From NCBI GenBank assembly GCA_028293055.1, contig JAQGLD010000133.1, positions 1-6,022 of the forward strand: DNA of 6,022 nucleotides. Reading direction: 5' to 3'. Made by a program: the position numbers and the translations under genes. The notes below the pieces were generated by a model. It was not told the origin of the DNA, searched no databases, and saw nothing but the letters and a program-made list of their open reading frames with translations. The stretch is from Alphaproteobacteria bacterium. Lineage in GTDB: Bacteria; Pseudomonadota; Alphaproteobacteria; Sphingomonadales; Sphingomonadaceae. Below are positions 1-5,846 of the stretch, piece by piece. Positions within the stretch are counted from its first letter, which is position 1. Each line of letters opens with the position of its first letter.

Positions 1-8
1 GGCATATT

Positions 9-896
9 TCAAGTCGTGTGCGGTTGCGGGTCCAGGAATGCGAGCAGTTCGGCCATGAAGCGATCGAATTGATCGTGATGGAGCCAGTGGCCGGCGCCCC
101 GCAGGCTGACCACCCTGCCGTCGCGGAAATAGACGAGCGTTCCGTCCTGTTCGGGATTCTCCGCCCATCCGTCGCCCCCATGGAAGAACAGGGCCGGACA
201 GGATATCGACTGCCAAAGGGCCCGCTGCTGCTCCGTGCTGATATCGACGGGCGCTCGTCCCCTGACATAATTGTCGAACTTCCAGCTGTACGAGTCGTCT
301 TCGTTGCGCAGCGTCCCGTAAAGGGTGAGGTGGCGCGCCTTCTCTTCGCTCAGCGAGGCATAAGCGGATCGCATCCGTTCGAGCGCCTGATCGTAGGTCG
401 CGTAACGATGCGGCCGCCTCGCGCTGAGCATCCGGCGATCAGAGATCGAGGCCCGAAGGCGTTCGGGGAGCGGCGCCCGGGCGTCGCTGAAGGCGCGCAG
501 GCCGACGCTCTCGATGGCCGCAATCCGCCGCACCTGCTCGGGATAGAGGCCGGCATAGGTCAATGAAATGATTCCGCCGAGCGAGTGACCGACGAGTATG
601 ACGCTCTCGGTTTCGAGCTGGTGGACAAGCTGGGCGAGGTCATGGACGAATGCGGTCAGGCTGTAGTCGCCGTCGGGCGACCAGGCGCTGTCCCCGTGAC
701 CTCTCAGATCGGGGGCGATGACATGCCATTTGTCGCGGAGCGCCCGTGCCGCCCAATCCCAGCTATGGCTGTGATCGCGGCCCCCGTGAACGAGCAGAAG
801 GAGCGGCGCTCCCTCATTCCCCCAGTCGAGATAGTGGAGCTTCAACCGCTGCGAGAAGAAGCTGCGCGAAGCCGGGCCTGCATAGTCTCCGCTCAA
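9..896 (-). CDS. Alpha/beta-fold hydrolase, probable esterase or C-C hydrolase type
   Basis: This is a complete 295-residue cytoplasmic serine hydrolase of the alpha/beta-hydrolase fold. Visible motifs are the oxyanion-loop HGG at residues 37-39, the PDLRGHGDS strand-loop motif at 62-70, and the nucleophile elbow GHSLGG at 103-108 with Ser105. A probable acid is Asp242 (in HGGDGW), and the C-terminal catalytic His is His270 in GAGHW. Length is normal for single-domain epoxide hydrolase/esterase/meta-cleavage hydrolase relatives, with a short cap between about residues 130 and 225. The start is a TTG (complement of 894-896), chosen because a strong Shine-Dalgarno lies just upstream, the family N-terminus begins there, and the first internal Met is after the nucleophile. 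It is transcribed divergently from the catabolic operon across a 148-bp gap. The substrate cannot be told from sequence; cleaving an ester or amide precursor of the operon's aromatic acid is a guess. Confidence 0.9.
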   Translation of the reverse strand: MSGDYAGPASRSFFSQRLKLHYLDWGNEGAPLLLLVHGGRDHSHSWDWAARALRDKWHVIAPDLRGHGDSAWSPDGDYSLTAFVHDLAQLVHQLETESVILVGHSLGGIISLTYAGLYPEQVRRIAAIESVGLRAFSDARAPLPERLRASISDRRMLSARRPHRYATYDQALERMRSAYASLSEEKARHLTLYGTLRNEDDSYSWKFDNYVRGRAPVDISTEQQRALWQSISCPALFFHGGDGWAENPEQDGTLVYFRDGRVVSLRGAGHWLHHDQFDRFMAELLAFLDPQPHTT

Positions 897-899
897 GCT

Positions 900-908
900 T
901 CCTCTCCC
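900..908 (-). promoter_or_regulatory. Ribosome binding site supporting the TTG start of the alpha/beta-hydrolase
   Basis: On the minus strand the bases read GGGAGAGGA and end three bases before the TTG. GGGAG lies 7 nt and GAGGA 3 nt from the start codon. This purine-rich run decides the TTG as the start, because no ATG or GTG with a comparable signal is nearby. Confidence 0.65.
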
Positions 909-955
909 TGTATTGCCCCCACCCTATAGCCGCTGCGGTCCGGCGAGACGCCCCT

Positions 956-1024
956 TGTCGGGGACTTATCACCACGCGCCCGCCCGGGCAGTATCCCGGC
1001 GCGCCTGCCCGATCCTCCCCGACA
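956..1024. repeat. 9-bp inverted repeat flanking the middle of the divergent region
   Basis: TGTCGGGGA (956-964) is perfectly complementary to TCCCCGACA (1016-1024), with 51 bp between the arms. Two distant half-sites upstream of an operon could serve a dimeric regulator acting by looping, but the arms are short and GC-rich, so chance is a real alternative. Confidence 0.3.
984..999. repeat. Short inverted repeat, possible operator
   Basis: CCGGG (984-988) and CCCGG (995-999) form a 5-bp perfect inverted repeat around the six bases CAGTAT. It lies inside the larger inverted repeat, 45 bp upstream of the CoA-transferase start. The A/T-containing spacer in a GC-rich stretch is what makes it stand out. 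Function is unproven. Confidence 0.25.
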
Positions 1025-1030
1025 CGGCGC

Positions 1031-1037
1031 GGAAAGG
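1031..1037 (+). promoter_or_regulatory. Ribosome binding site of the CoA-transferase gene
   Basis: GGAAAGG sits 7 nt before the ATG at 1045. It supports that ATG over the longer in-frame reading beginning at 913, whose first 44 residues look like translated intergenic DNA rather than a family domain. Confidence 0.65.
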
Positions 1038-1044
1038 TTCACGC

Positions 1045-2241
1045 ATGGCGCAGGCTCTGAGCGGAATAAGGGTAATCGACATGACCTCGGTCGTGATGGG
1101 CCCGTCCGCGACGATGGTGCTCGGGGATCATGGCGCCGACGTGATAAAGATCGAGACCGGCGGCGGCGACACGACCCGTCGGCAGCCGCCCAAGAAAAGC
1201 GAGGACATGGGCTGCAGCTTTCTCAAGCTCAACCGAAACAAGAGAAGCGTGGTGCTCGACCTCAAGCAGGCCGACCAGATGGAGGTGCTTCACCGCCTGA
1301 TCGAGACTGCCGACATACTGATCTATAGCATCCGGCCGCAGGCCATGGCGCGGCTCGGCCTGACCCCGGAATCGCTCAAGGCGCTCAATCCGCGCCTGAT
1401 CACGATCAGCCTGGTCGGCTTCGGCAGGGATGGTCCATATGCCGGCAAGCCGGTCTATGAGGATCTGATCCAGGGCGCGACCGCGATACCGTCCTTGCTG
1501 GTCAAGGCTGGGTCGGAGCATCCCCATTATGTCCCGGTCTCGTTCAACGATCGCGCGACCGGCCTCTATGCGGTGATCGCCGTGACGACCGCCCTCTTCC
1601 ATCGCGAAAAGACCGGAATCGCCCAGCATATCGAAGTGCCGATGTTCGAATCGATGGCCCAGTTCGCGCTTGGAGACCATATCGGCGGCCGCGCCTTCGT
1701 CCCGCCGATCGCCCCGATGGGTTATGCGCGCACCCTGACCAAGGAAAGGCGCCCCTTCCCCACCAAGGACGGCCACATCTGCGTCATCGTCTATACCGAC
1801 GGCCATTGGCGGGCCTTCGCCAAAGTGCTCGGCCGGCCGGACCTGATGGAGAAGGACGAGCGCTTCAAGGACTTCACCAACCGGACGATCCATGCCGACC
1901 ATTGCTTCGAGGTCGTCCGCCAGGCGATGGCTGGCAAGACTACCGCGGAATGGCTCGCGATACTGGAGGAAGCCGACATACCGGCTGGACCGCTCAACAC
2001 GCTCGAAAGCCTGTTCGACGACCCCCACCTGGCCGCCACCGGATTCTTCGTCGAAACCGACCATCCGACGGAGGGCCGTGTGCTCAACATGCTTGGACCT
2101 TCGACCTGGTCGGAGACGCCCCCCCAGATCCGCCGCCACGCGCCCAAGCTTGGCGAGCATACCAGGGAGGTCATACTCGAGCTGGGCTATTCCGAGGACC
2201 AGGCAGAAAAGATCTCGGCGGGGCGAAGCGCCGATGGATGA
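1045..2241 (+). CDS. Family III CoA-transferase (CaiB/BaiF family)
   Basis: The 398-residue protein moves CoA from an acyl-CoA donor to a carboxylic acid acceptor; here the acceptor is probably the aromatic acid fed into the downstream enzymes. Family hallmarks are an N-terminus LSGIRVIDMT (5-14), GDHGADVIKIE (27-37), FLKLNRNKRSVVLDLK (59-74), a GFGRDGPYAGKP turn (125-136), and a C-terminal AGPLNTLE segment in the small domain. Length is typical (about 380-420). The nucleophilic Asp normally follows the Tyr in the YD...Q motif; here residues 138-143 read YEDLIQ, so Glu139 is at the expected site with Asp140 next to it. The ATG at 1045 is chosen for its ribosome binding site and because the family fold begins a few residues later. 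It is the first gene of the operon and its last 8 bases overlap the monooxygenase start. Racemase activity (AMACR-like) is a less likely alternative. CoA donor and acceptor are unknown. Confidence 0.9.
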   Translation: MAQALSGIRVIDMTSVVMGPSATMVLGDHGADVIKIETGGGDTTRRQPPKKSEDMGCSFLKLNRNKRSVVLDLKQADQMEVLHRLIETADILIYSIRPQAMARLGLTPESLKALNPRLITISLVGFGRDGPYAGKPVYEDLIQGATAIPSLLVKAGSEHPHYVPVSFNDRATGLYAVIAVTTALFHREKTGIAQHIEVPMFESMAQFALGDHIGGRAFVPPIAPMGYARTLTKERRPFPTKDGHICVIVYTDGHWRAFAKVLGRPDLMEKDERFKDFTNRTIHADHCFEVVRQAMAGKTTAEWLAILEEADIPAGPLNTLESLFDDPHLAATGFFVETDHPTEGRVLNMLGPSTWSETPPQIRRHAPKLGEHTREVILELGYSEDQAEKISAGRSADG

Positions 2242-3889
2242 ACCGGCCGGAGCCCATCCGGTCGTCATCGTCGGCGGCGGCCCGATCGGCCTCGCCCTTG
2301 CCCTCGATCTCGCCTTCCAGGGCGTCCGCAGCCTGCTCGTCGAGCAGCAGGAACGGGATAATGAAGAATTGCTTGCCAAGGCGGGCACCCTCAACGAGCG
2401 TACGCTGGAATTCTGCCGCCGCTGGGGGATATCGCAGGACGTCGCCGCCTGGGGCTCGGACAAGGACTATCCGTTCGACACGCTTTATGTGACCAGCCTC
2501 AACGGCCATCAGCTCGGCCGGGACAAGGTGGGCAGCTCGGAGGATCGCCGCCACGCCTTCAGCCCCGAAGTGATGCGCAAATGCCCGCAACATATCTTCG
2601 ACCCGATGCTCGAACGGGCGGTGGAGCGGACCGGGCTTGCCGAGTTGCGCTATGGCACCCGCTTCGAAAGCCTTACCCAGGACGAAAAGGGAGTGACGGC
2701 GACCCTTGTGAGCCGTGACGGCGCGGAAGAGGTCAGAGCCTGTTTCCTGGTCGGATGCGACGGCGCCGCCAGCCGGGTACGGCGGCAGCTCGACATCCCG
2801 TTCGAAGGGCCGACGCTCGACTATTCGGTAAGCGCCATGTTGCGGATCGAGGGGCTCGAAAACTATCATCCGCTGGGCAAGGCGACGCGCTACATCTTCG
2901 TCGGTCCCGAAGGCCCCTGGGCGAATCTCACTTCCGCCGATTATGGCAGTATCTGGCGCTTCGTGGTGTTCGGCTCGAAGGAGCGAATGGCGCTCGACCA
3001 GCTCGATTTCGCGGCGCTGCTCGAGCGCGCCTTCGGGCGCGACGATATTCCCTACGAACTCCTCCGAATCGTGCCGTGGCGGCGCAGCCAATGCACAGCT
3101 CGACATTACCACTCGGGCCGAGTCTTCCTTGCCGGCGATGCCGCGCACACGACCTCGCCGACCGGCGGTCATGGCCTCAACACCGGGATGGGGGATGTCG
3201 TCGGCCTGGGCTGGATGCTCGCCGGCCGCCTTGCCGGCTGGGGCGGCGCGGCGCTCCTTCCCGCCTACGAAATAGAGCGCCGGCCAGTGGCGTTGCGCAA
3301 CGGTCGCACCTCGTCGCGAAACTATCAGGGCTGGACCGGCCAAGGCGTGGATTTCTCGCACATCGAAGCCCCTGGTCCGGAAGCAGAAGCCGCCCGACGG
3401 CGCGCAGGGCGACAGATGAGCGAGAAGCTCTACTCAAGCTGGATCTCGCAGGGCGTTCGACTCGGCTATCGCTACGAGGACTCGCCGATCGTCATTGCCG
3501 AGGATGGGCCGAGGCCCTCCGACCCGCCGGAAACCTACACTCCGACCGCCCGGCCGGGCCATCGCGCTCCGCATCTGTGGCTCGGGGACGGCCGATCGAT
3601 CCTCGATCTGTTCGGCAAGTCGTTCGTGCTGCTTCGCTTCGGCGCGGACGCTCCACAGGCGGCTACCCTGGCCGAAGCCGCTGCGCGCCGCGGAGTTCCG
3701 CTTGCGGTGCACGCGATCGAGGCGGAAGAAGCGCATCGGACTTACCAGCGCCCGCTGGTACTGGTGCGGCCCGACGGCCATGTCGCGTGGCGTTCGAGTT
3801 CGGCGCCGCCGCTGGCTGAAGCTCTGGAGATCATCGATCGGGTGCGCGGTGCAGCGGCCGATCACCAAGGGGAAAGCAGCGATGGCTGA
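2234..3889 (+). CDS. FAD-dependent aromatic hydroxylase, PheA/TfdB/MhpA family
   Basis: This 551-residue cytoplasmic class A flavoprotein monooxygenase should hydroxylate a phenolic ring using NAD(P)H and O2. The FAD-binding GGGPIG motif is at residues 14-19 with Glu37 ending the second strand. The GCDG motif (174-177) is followed by ASRVRR, and the FAD ribityl-binding GDAAH is at 301-305 followed by a TGGHGLN loop. From about residue 440 (RPGHRAPHLWL) to 540 there is the thioredoxin-like C-terminal domain of phenol hydroxylase and MhpA relatives, without redox cysteines, as is usual. The ATG at 2234 lies in the motif ATGGATGA, overlapping the CoA-transferase stop by 8 bp; the upstream GGGG (2220-2223) is a weak ribosome binding site, so translation is probably coupled. 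Lying between a CoA-transferase and a gentisate dioxygenase-like gene, it may hydroxylate an aryl-CoA or free hydroxybenzoate para to an existing OH. The exact substrate is inferred only from neighbours. Confidence 0.9.
   Translation: MDEPAGAHPVVIVGGGPIGLALALDLAFQGVRSLLVEQQERDNEELLAKAGTLNERTLEFCRRWGISQDVAAWGSDKDYPFDTLYVTSLNGHQLGRDKVGSSEDRRHAFSPEVMRKCPQHIFDPMLERAVERTGLAELRYGTRFESLTQDEKGVTATLVSRDGAEEVRACFLVGCDGAASRVRRQLDIPFEGPTLDYSVSAMLRIEGLENYHPLGKATRYIFVGPEGPWANLTSADYGSIWRFVVFGSKERMALDQLDFAALLERAFGRDDIPYELLRIVPWRRSQCTARHYHSGRVFLAGDAAHTTSPTGGHGLNTGMGDVVGLGWMLAGRLAGWGGAALLPAYEIERRPVALRNGRTSSRNYQGWTGQGVDFSHIEAPGPEAEAARRRAGRQMSEKLYSSWISQGVRLGYRYEDSPIVIAEDGPRPSDPPETYTPTARPGHRAPHLWLGDGRSILDLFGKSFVLLRFGADAPQAATLAEAAARRGVPLAVHAIEAEEAHRTYQRPLVLVRPDGHVAWRSSSAPPLAEALEIIDRVRGAAADHQGESSDG
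3868..3873 (+). promoter_or_regulatory. Ribosome binding site of the crotonase-family gene, inside the monooxygenase gene
   Basis: AGGGGA lies 8 nt before the ATG at 3882, within the last codons of the monooxygenase. It is a clear Shine-Dalgarno for GC-rich DNA and fixes the start, which overlaps the upstream stop by 8 bp. Confidence 0.6.
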
Positions 3890-4751
3890 GGCCGAGTTCG
3901 AGAACATCCTCTACGAAGTGCGCGACGGTGTCGCCCACATCGTCCTCAACCGCCCCGAAAAGCTAAACGCGATGGGGATGGGCCCGGGATCGAGCCGCGA
4001 CGAGATCGCGCGCGCGCTCGAGGCCGCCAGCGACGATCCGGGGGTCGGCGCTGCCCTGATCAGCGCCAACGGCCGCGCCTTTTGCGGCGGCGGCGACCTC
4101 AGCCGCAGCGCGGCGCGCACCGTTCCGGAGACACCGCTCGATCACCTCGCCTTCAACCAGGAAGTGATGCGCTTCAATGCTCGGCTGCGCGCGGTCCCGA
4201 TCCCAGTGATCGCCGCGGTCCACGGTCTTTGCCTCGGCACGGCCCTCGGCTTCATCAGCCAGCTCGACTTCGTCATCGCTTCGGACGACGCCCGGTTCGG
4301 CCTCATCGAAGGGCGGATCGGCCATCCCGGCGCCTCGGACCTGGTTCCGGTGATCGGCCTTGCGTGGACCAAGTTCCTGATCTTCACCGGCGAGCTGATC
4401 GATGCGCGAAGGGCCGAGCGGATCGGCCTGGTCCTGACCGTCGTGCCCTCCGATGCCTTGCGCGGCCGCGCGACCGAGCTGGCCGAGCGGATCGCGCGCA
4501 TGCCGCGAGAGGCGCTTGCGCTCAACAAGCTGTGTCTCGAAAATCTTGCGGAGGCTTCCGGGCGGGCAGCAGGCAGGCTGGTCGGGCGCGCCCACGATTC
4601 GATCACCAAGGCGATGACCTCGGCCGCGCGGGCGCCCGACGGACGCTTCTTCGAGGAGATATTGAAGACCGAGGGCATGAAGGGCCTCAAGGCGGCGCGG
4701 TCGCAGCAATATGAGGGTCCGTGGCTCGAGCCCCTCTCCGATGGCGACTGA
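3882..4751 (+). CDS. Crotonase/enoyl-CoA hydratase superfamily protein, possibly an aryl-CoA thioesterase
   Basis: This 289-residue protein has the crotonase fold: VAHIVLNRPEKLNAM (17-31), the first oxyanion-hole segment RAFCGGGDL (65-73), the second segment HGLCLGTALGF (114-124), then FGLIEGRIGHPG (139-150) and FTGELIDARRAERIGLV near the start of the C-terminal helices. By hand alignment to rat mitochondrial enoyl-CoA hydratase, Glu143 matches catalytic Glu164, but the Glu144 position is Gly123 and the second oxyanion-hole Gly141 position is Thr120. Loss of one glutamate argues against simple hydration. The superfamily also includes thioesterases, hydrolases, isomerases and dehalogenases. 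Lying between a hydroxylase and a dioxygenase that should need a free acid, an aryl-CoA (for example gentisyl-CoA) thioesterase role is a reasonable inference. The start is the ATG overlapping the monooxygenase stop, with a good ribosome binding site. Fold is certain; reaction is not. Confidence 0.88.
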   Translation: MAEAEFENILYEVRDGVAHIVLNRPEKLNAMGMGPGSSRDEIARALEAASDDPGVGAALISANGRAFCGGGDLSRSAARTVPETPLDHLAFNQEVMRFNARLRAVPIPVIAAVHGLCLGTALGFISQLDFVIASDDARFGLIEGRIGHPGASDLVPVIGLAWTKFLIFTGELIDARRAERIGLVLTVVPSDALRGRATELAERIARMPREALALNKLCLENLAEASGRAAGRLVGRAHDSITKAMTSAARAPDGRFFEEILKTEGMKGLKAARSQQYEGPWLEPLSDGD

Positions 4752-4757
4752 CTCGCA

Positions 4758-5846
4758 GTGAGCAGCGACCACTCCGCCCGCGAGCACGGTACCGAGGCCG
4801 GCCCTGATGCCGCCGATCGGAGCGCGCTGGCGGCCGACCTGGCGGCACTGAACCTGGCCATTCACCAGCCGAGCGACCCTGCCCTTTTCACCCGGGTTCC
4901 GGCGCCTGCCATGCTGCCGTTCCATTGGCGTGCGGCCGAGCTCGAAGCCTGTCTCGCGCGGATCGGCGAAGTCCTGAGACTGGAGCCGGGCGGCGTGCGC
5001 CGCACCCTGCGCCTCACCAATCCGGGCCTAGCGTTCGGCACCACGCCGACCCTGTGGGCTTCGATCCAGTATATCCTCCCCGGCGAAACCGCGTCGGCGC
5101 ATCGCCACGCGGCGAGCGCGCTGCGCTTCATCATGAAGGGCGAGGGCGCAAGCACCACGGTGGGCGCAGAGACCCACGCGATGAACGCTGGCGATCTCGT
5201 GCTCACGCCGAGCTGGGCGTTTCACGACCATGTCCATCGCGGCGAGGCCCCGATGGTCTGGCTCGATGTGCTCGACGTCTCGCTCGTGCGATCGTTCGAC
5301 GCGGTCTTCTTCGAGGCTTCCGGCGTGGCCGAGCGGCCGGTGAGCGCCGTCCCGGATCGCGGGTTCCGCGAGCATGGCAGCGGCATCATGGCGCCGCCGG
5401 GCGAGGCTCCGGTCGCCAATCCCGTACTGCTCTATCCCTGGCGCCAGGCCGAGGCCGCGATCCTCGTCGCCGCAGCCCTTCCGCCCGATAGCTTGCGAGA
5501 TACCTTCCTCGAATATCGCAACCCTGCGAGCGGCGGGCCGGCCTTGCCGACGATCGGAACCGCGCTGCAGCGCCTGCGGCCGGGAGCCGAGCTCGGCGCC
5601 TTTCGCCAGACCGGCAGCTCGGTCGCCTATGTCGTCAGGGGCGAAGGCACGAGCTGGATCGGGGGCCTGCGTTTCGACTGGGGACCGGGGGATTTCATCG
5701 CCATTCCCTCCTGGGCGGCACAGCGGCACGCCAACCGCTCCGCGGTGGAGGACGCCTGGCTTTTCCACGCAAGCGACGCGCCGGCCTTGCGGAGCCTCGG
5801 TCTGTGGCGGGAAACGCCGTGCGACACCGCGGAGGCCGGCCAATGA
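4758..5846 (+). CDS. Gentisate 1,2-dioxygenase-like bicupin ring-cleavage enzyme
   Basis: This 362-residue cytoplasmic protein is a two-cupin ring-cleaving dioxygenase of the gentisate / salicylate / 1-hydroxy-2-naphthoate family (usual length about 340-370). The N-terminal cupin holds the Fe(II) ligands His115 and His117 in HRHAASALRF and His156 in TPSWAFHDH (150-158). Arg123, eight residues after the first ligand, matches the substrate carboxylate-binding Arg of the family. The C-terminal cupin (about 265-345) keeps the fold, with VVRGEG and GPGDFIAIPSW, but has no HxH and presumably no metal. Gentisate cleavage gives maleylpyruvate. Trp100 and Ser102 occupy the spacing of specificity residues Trp104 and Gly106 in salicylate 1,2-dioxygenase. 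The GTG start lies 6 bp after the preceding stop with no strong ribosome binding site, implying coupling; the first in-frame ATG (Met52) would cut into the conserved region. Salicylate or hydroxynaphthoate as substrate remains possible. Confidence 0.88.
   Translation: MSSDHSAREHGTEAGPDAADRSALAADLAALNLAIHQPSDPALFTRVPAPAMLPFHWRAAELEACLARIGEVLRLEPGGVRRTLRLTNPGLAFGTTPTLWASIQYILPGETASAHRHAASALRFIMKGEGASTTVGAETHAMNAGDLVLTPSWAFHDHVHRGEAPMVWLDVLDVSLVRSFDAVFFEASGVAERPVSAVPDRGFREHGSGIMAPPGEAPVANPVLLYPWRQAEAAILVAAALPPDSLRDTFLEYRNPASGGPALPTIGTALQRLRPGAELGAFRQTGSSVAYVVRGEGTSWIGGLRFDWGPGDFIAIPSWAAQRHANRSAVEDAWLFHASDAPALRSLGLWRETPCDTAEAGQ
5831..5835 (+). promoter_or_regulatory. Ribosome binding site of the FAH-family gene, inside the dioxygenase gene
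   Basis: GGAGG lies 7 nt before the ATG at 5843, within the last codons of the dioxygenase. It is the best Shine-Dalgarno in the window and fixes the start that overlaps the dioxygenase stop by 4 bp (ATGA). Confidence 0.7.

Larger units (their letters stand above)
897..1044. promoter_or_regulatory. Divergent intergenic control region between hydrolase and catabolic operon
   Basis: This is the only non-coding stretch in the window and must hold the promoters for both the minus-strand hydrolase and the plus-strand operon, unless one is read from outside. It contains the hydrolase ribosome binding site (900-908), the CoA-transferase ribosome binding site (1031-1037) and two inverted repeats (956-964/1016-1024 and 984-999). 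I looked for sigma-70 style -35/-10 pairs on both strands. TTGTCG (955-960) and TATAGC (925-930) occur on the plus strand but without a properly spaced partner, so no promoter is assigned. A regulator binding here is plausible for an inducible catabolic operon, but its gene is not in the window. Confidence 0.5.

Noticed and set aside
3..5. Minus-strand ATG four bases after the hydrolase stop, as the start of a following gene
   Set aside because: Only one codon lies inside the window and no ribosome binding site precedes it, so a gene cannot be supported, although a co-transcribed gene to the left is possible.
955..983. Possible sigma-70 promoter beginning with TTGTCG at 955-960
   Set aside because: At the right spacing (978-983) there is only GC-rich sequence, so no -10 box supports it.
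913..1044. N-terminal extension of the CoA-transferase from an in-frame ATG at 913
   Set aside because: The 44 extra residues are Pro/Arg-rich and unlike the family. The ribosome binding site at 1031-1037 and the family N-terminus support the ATG at 1045.
1039..2463. 474-codon open frame on the minus strand opposite the CoA-transferase
   Set aside because: It lies antisense to a clear CaiB/BaiF gene, runs into the next gene, is rich in Arg, Gly and His, and shows no recognisable domain. Long antisense frames are expected in GC-rich DNA.
2171..3361. 396-codon minus-strand open frame opposite the monooxygenase
   Set aside because: It mirrors the GC-rich codon pattern of the real flavoprotein gene, which has all its FAD motifs. 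No domain or ribosome binding site supports the antisense frame.
4741..4751. ATG at 4741 as an alternative start for the dioxygenase
   Set aside because: It is not in the dioxygenase frame (17 bases from the GTG), so it cannot start that protein.
3963..4925. 320-codon minus-strand open frame opposite the crotonase and dioxygenase genes
   Set aside because: It spans the boundary of two real plus-strand genes and has low-complexity, charged composition, consistent with a shadow frame.
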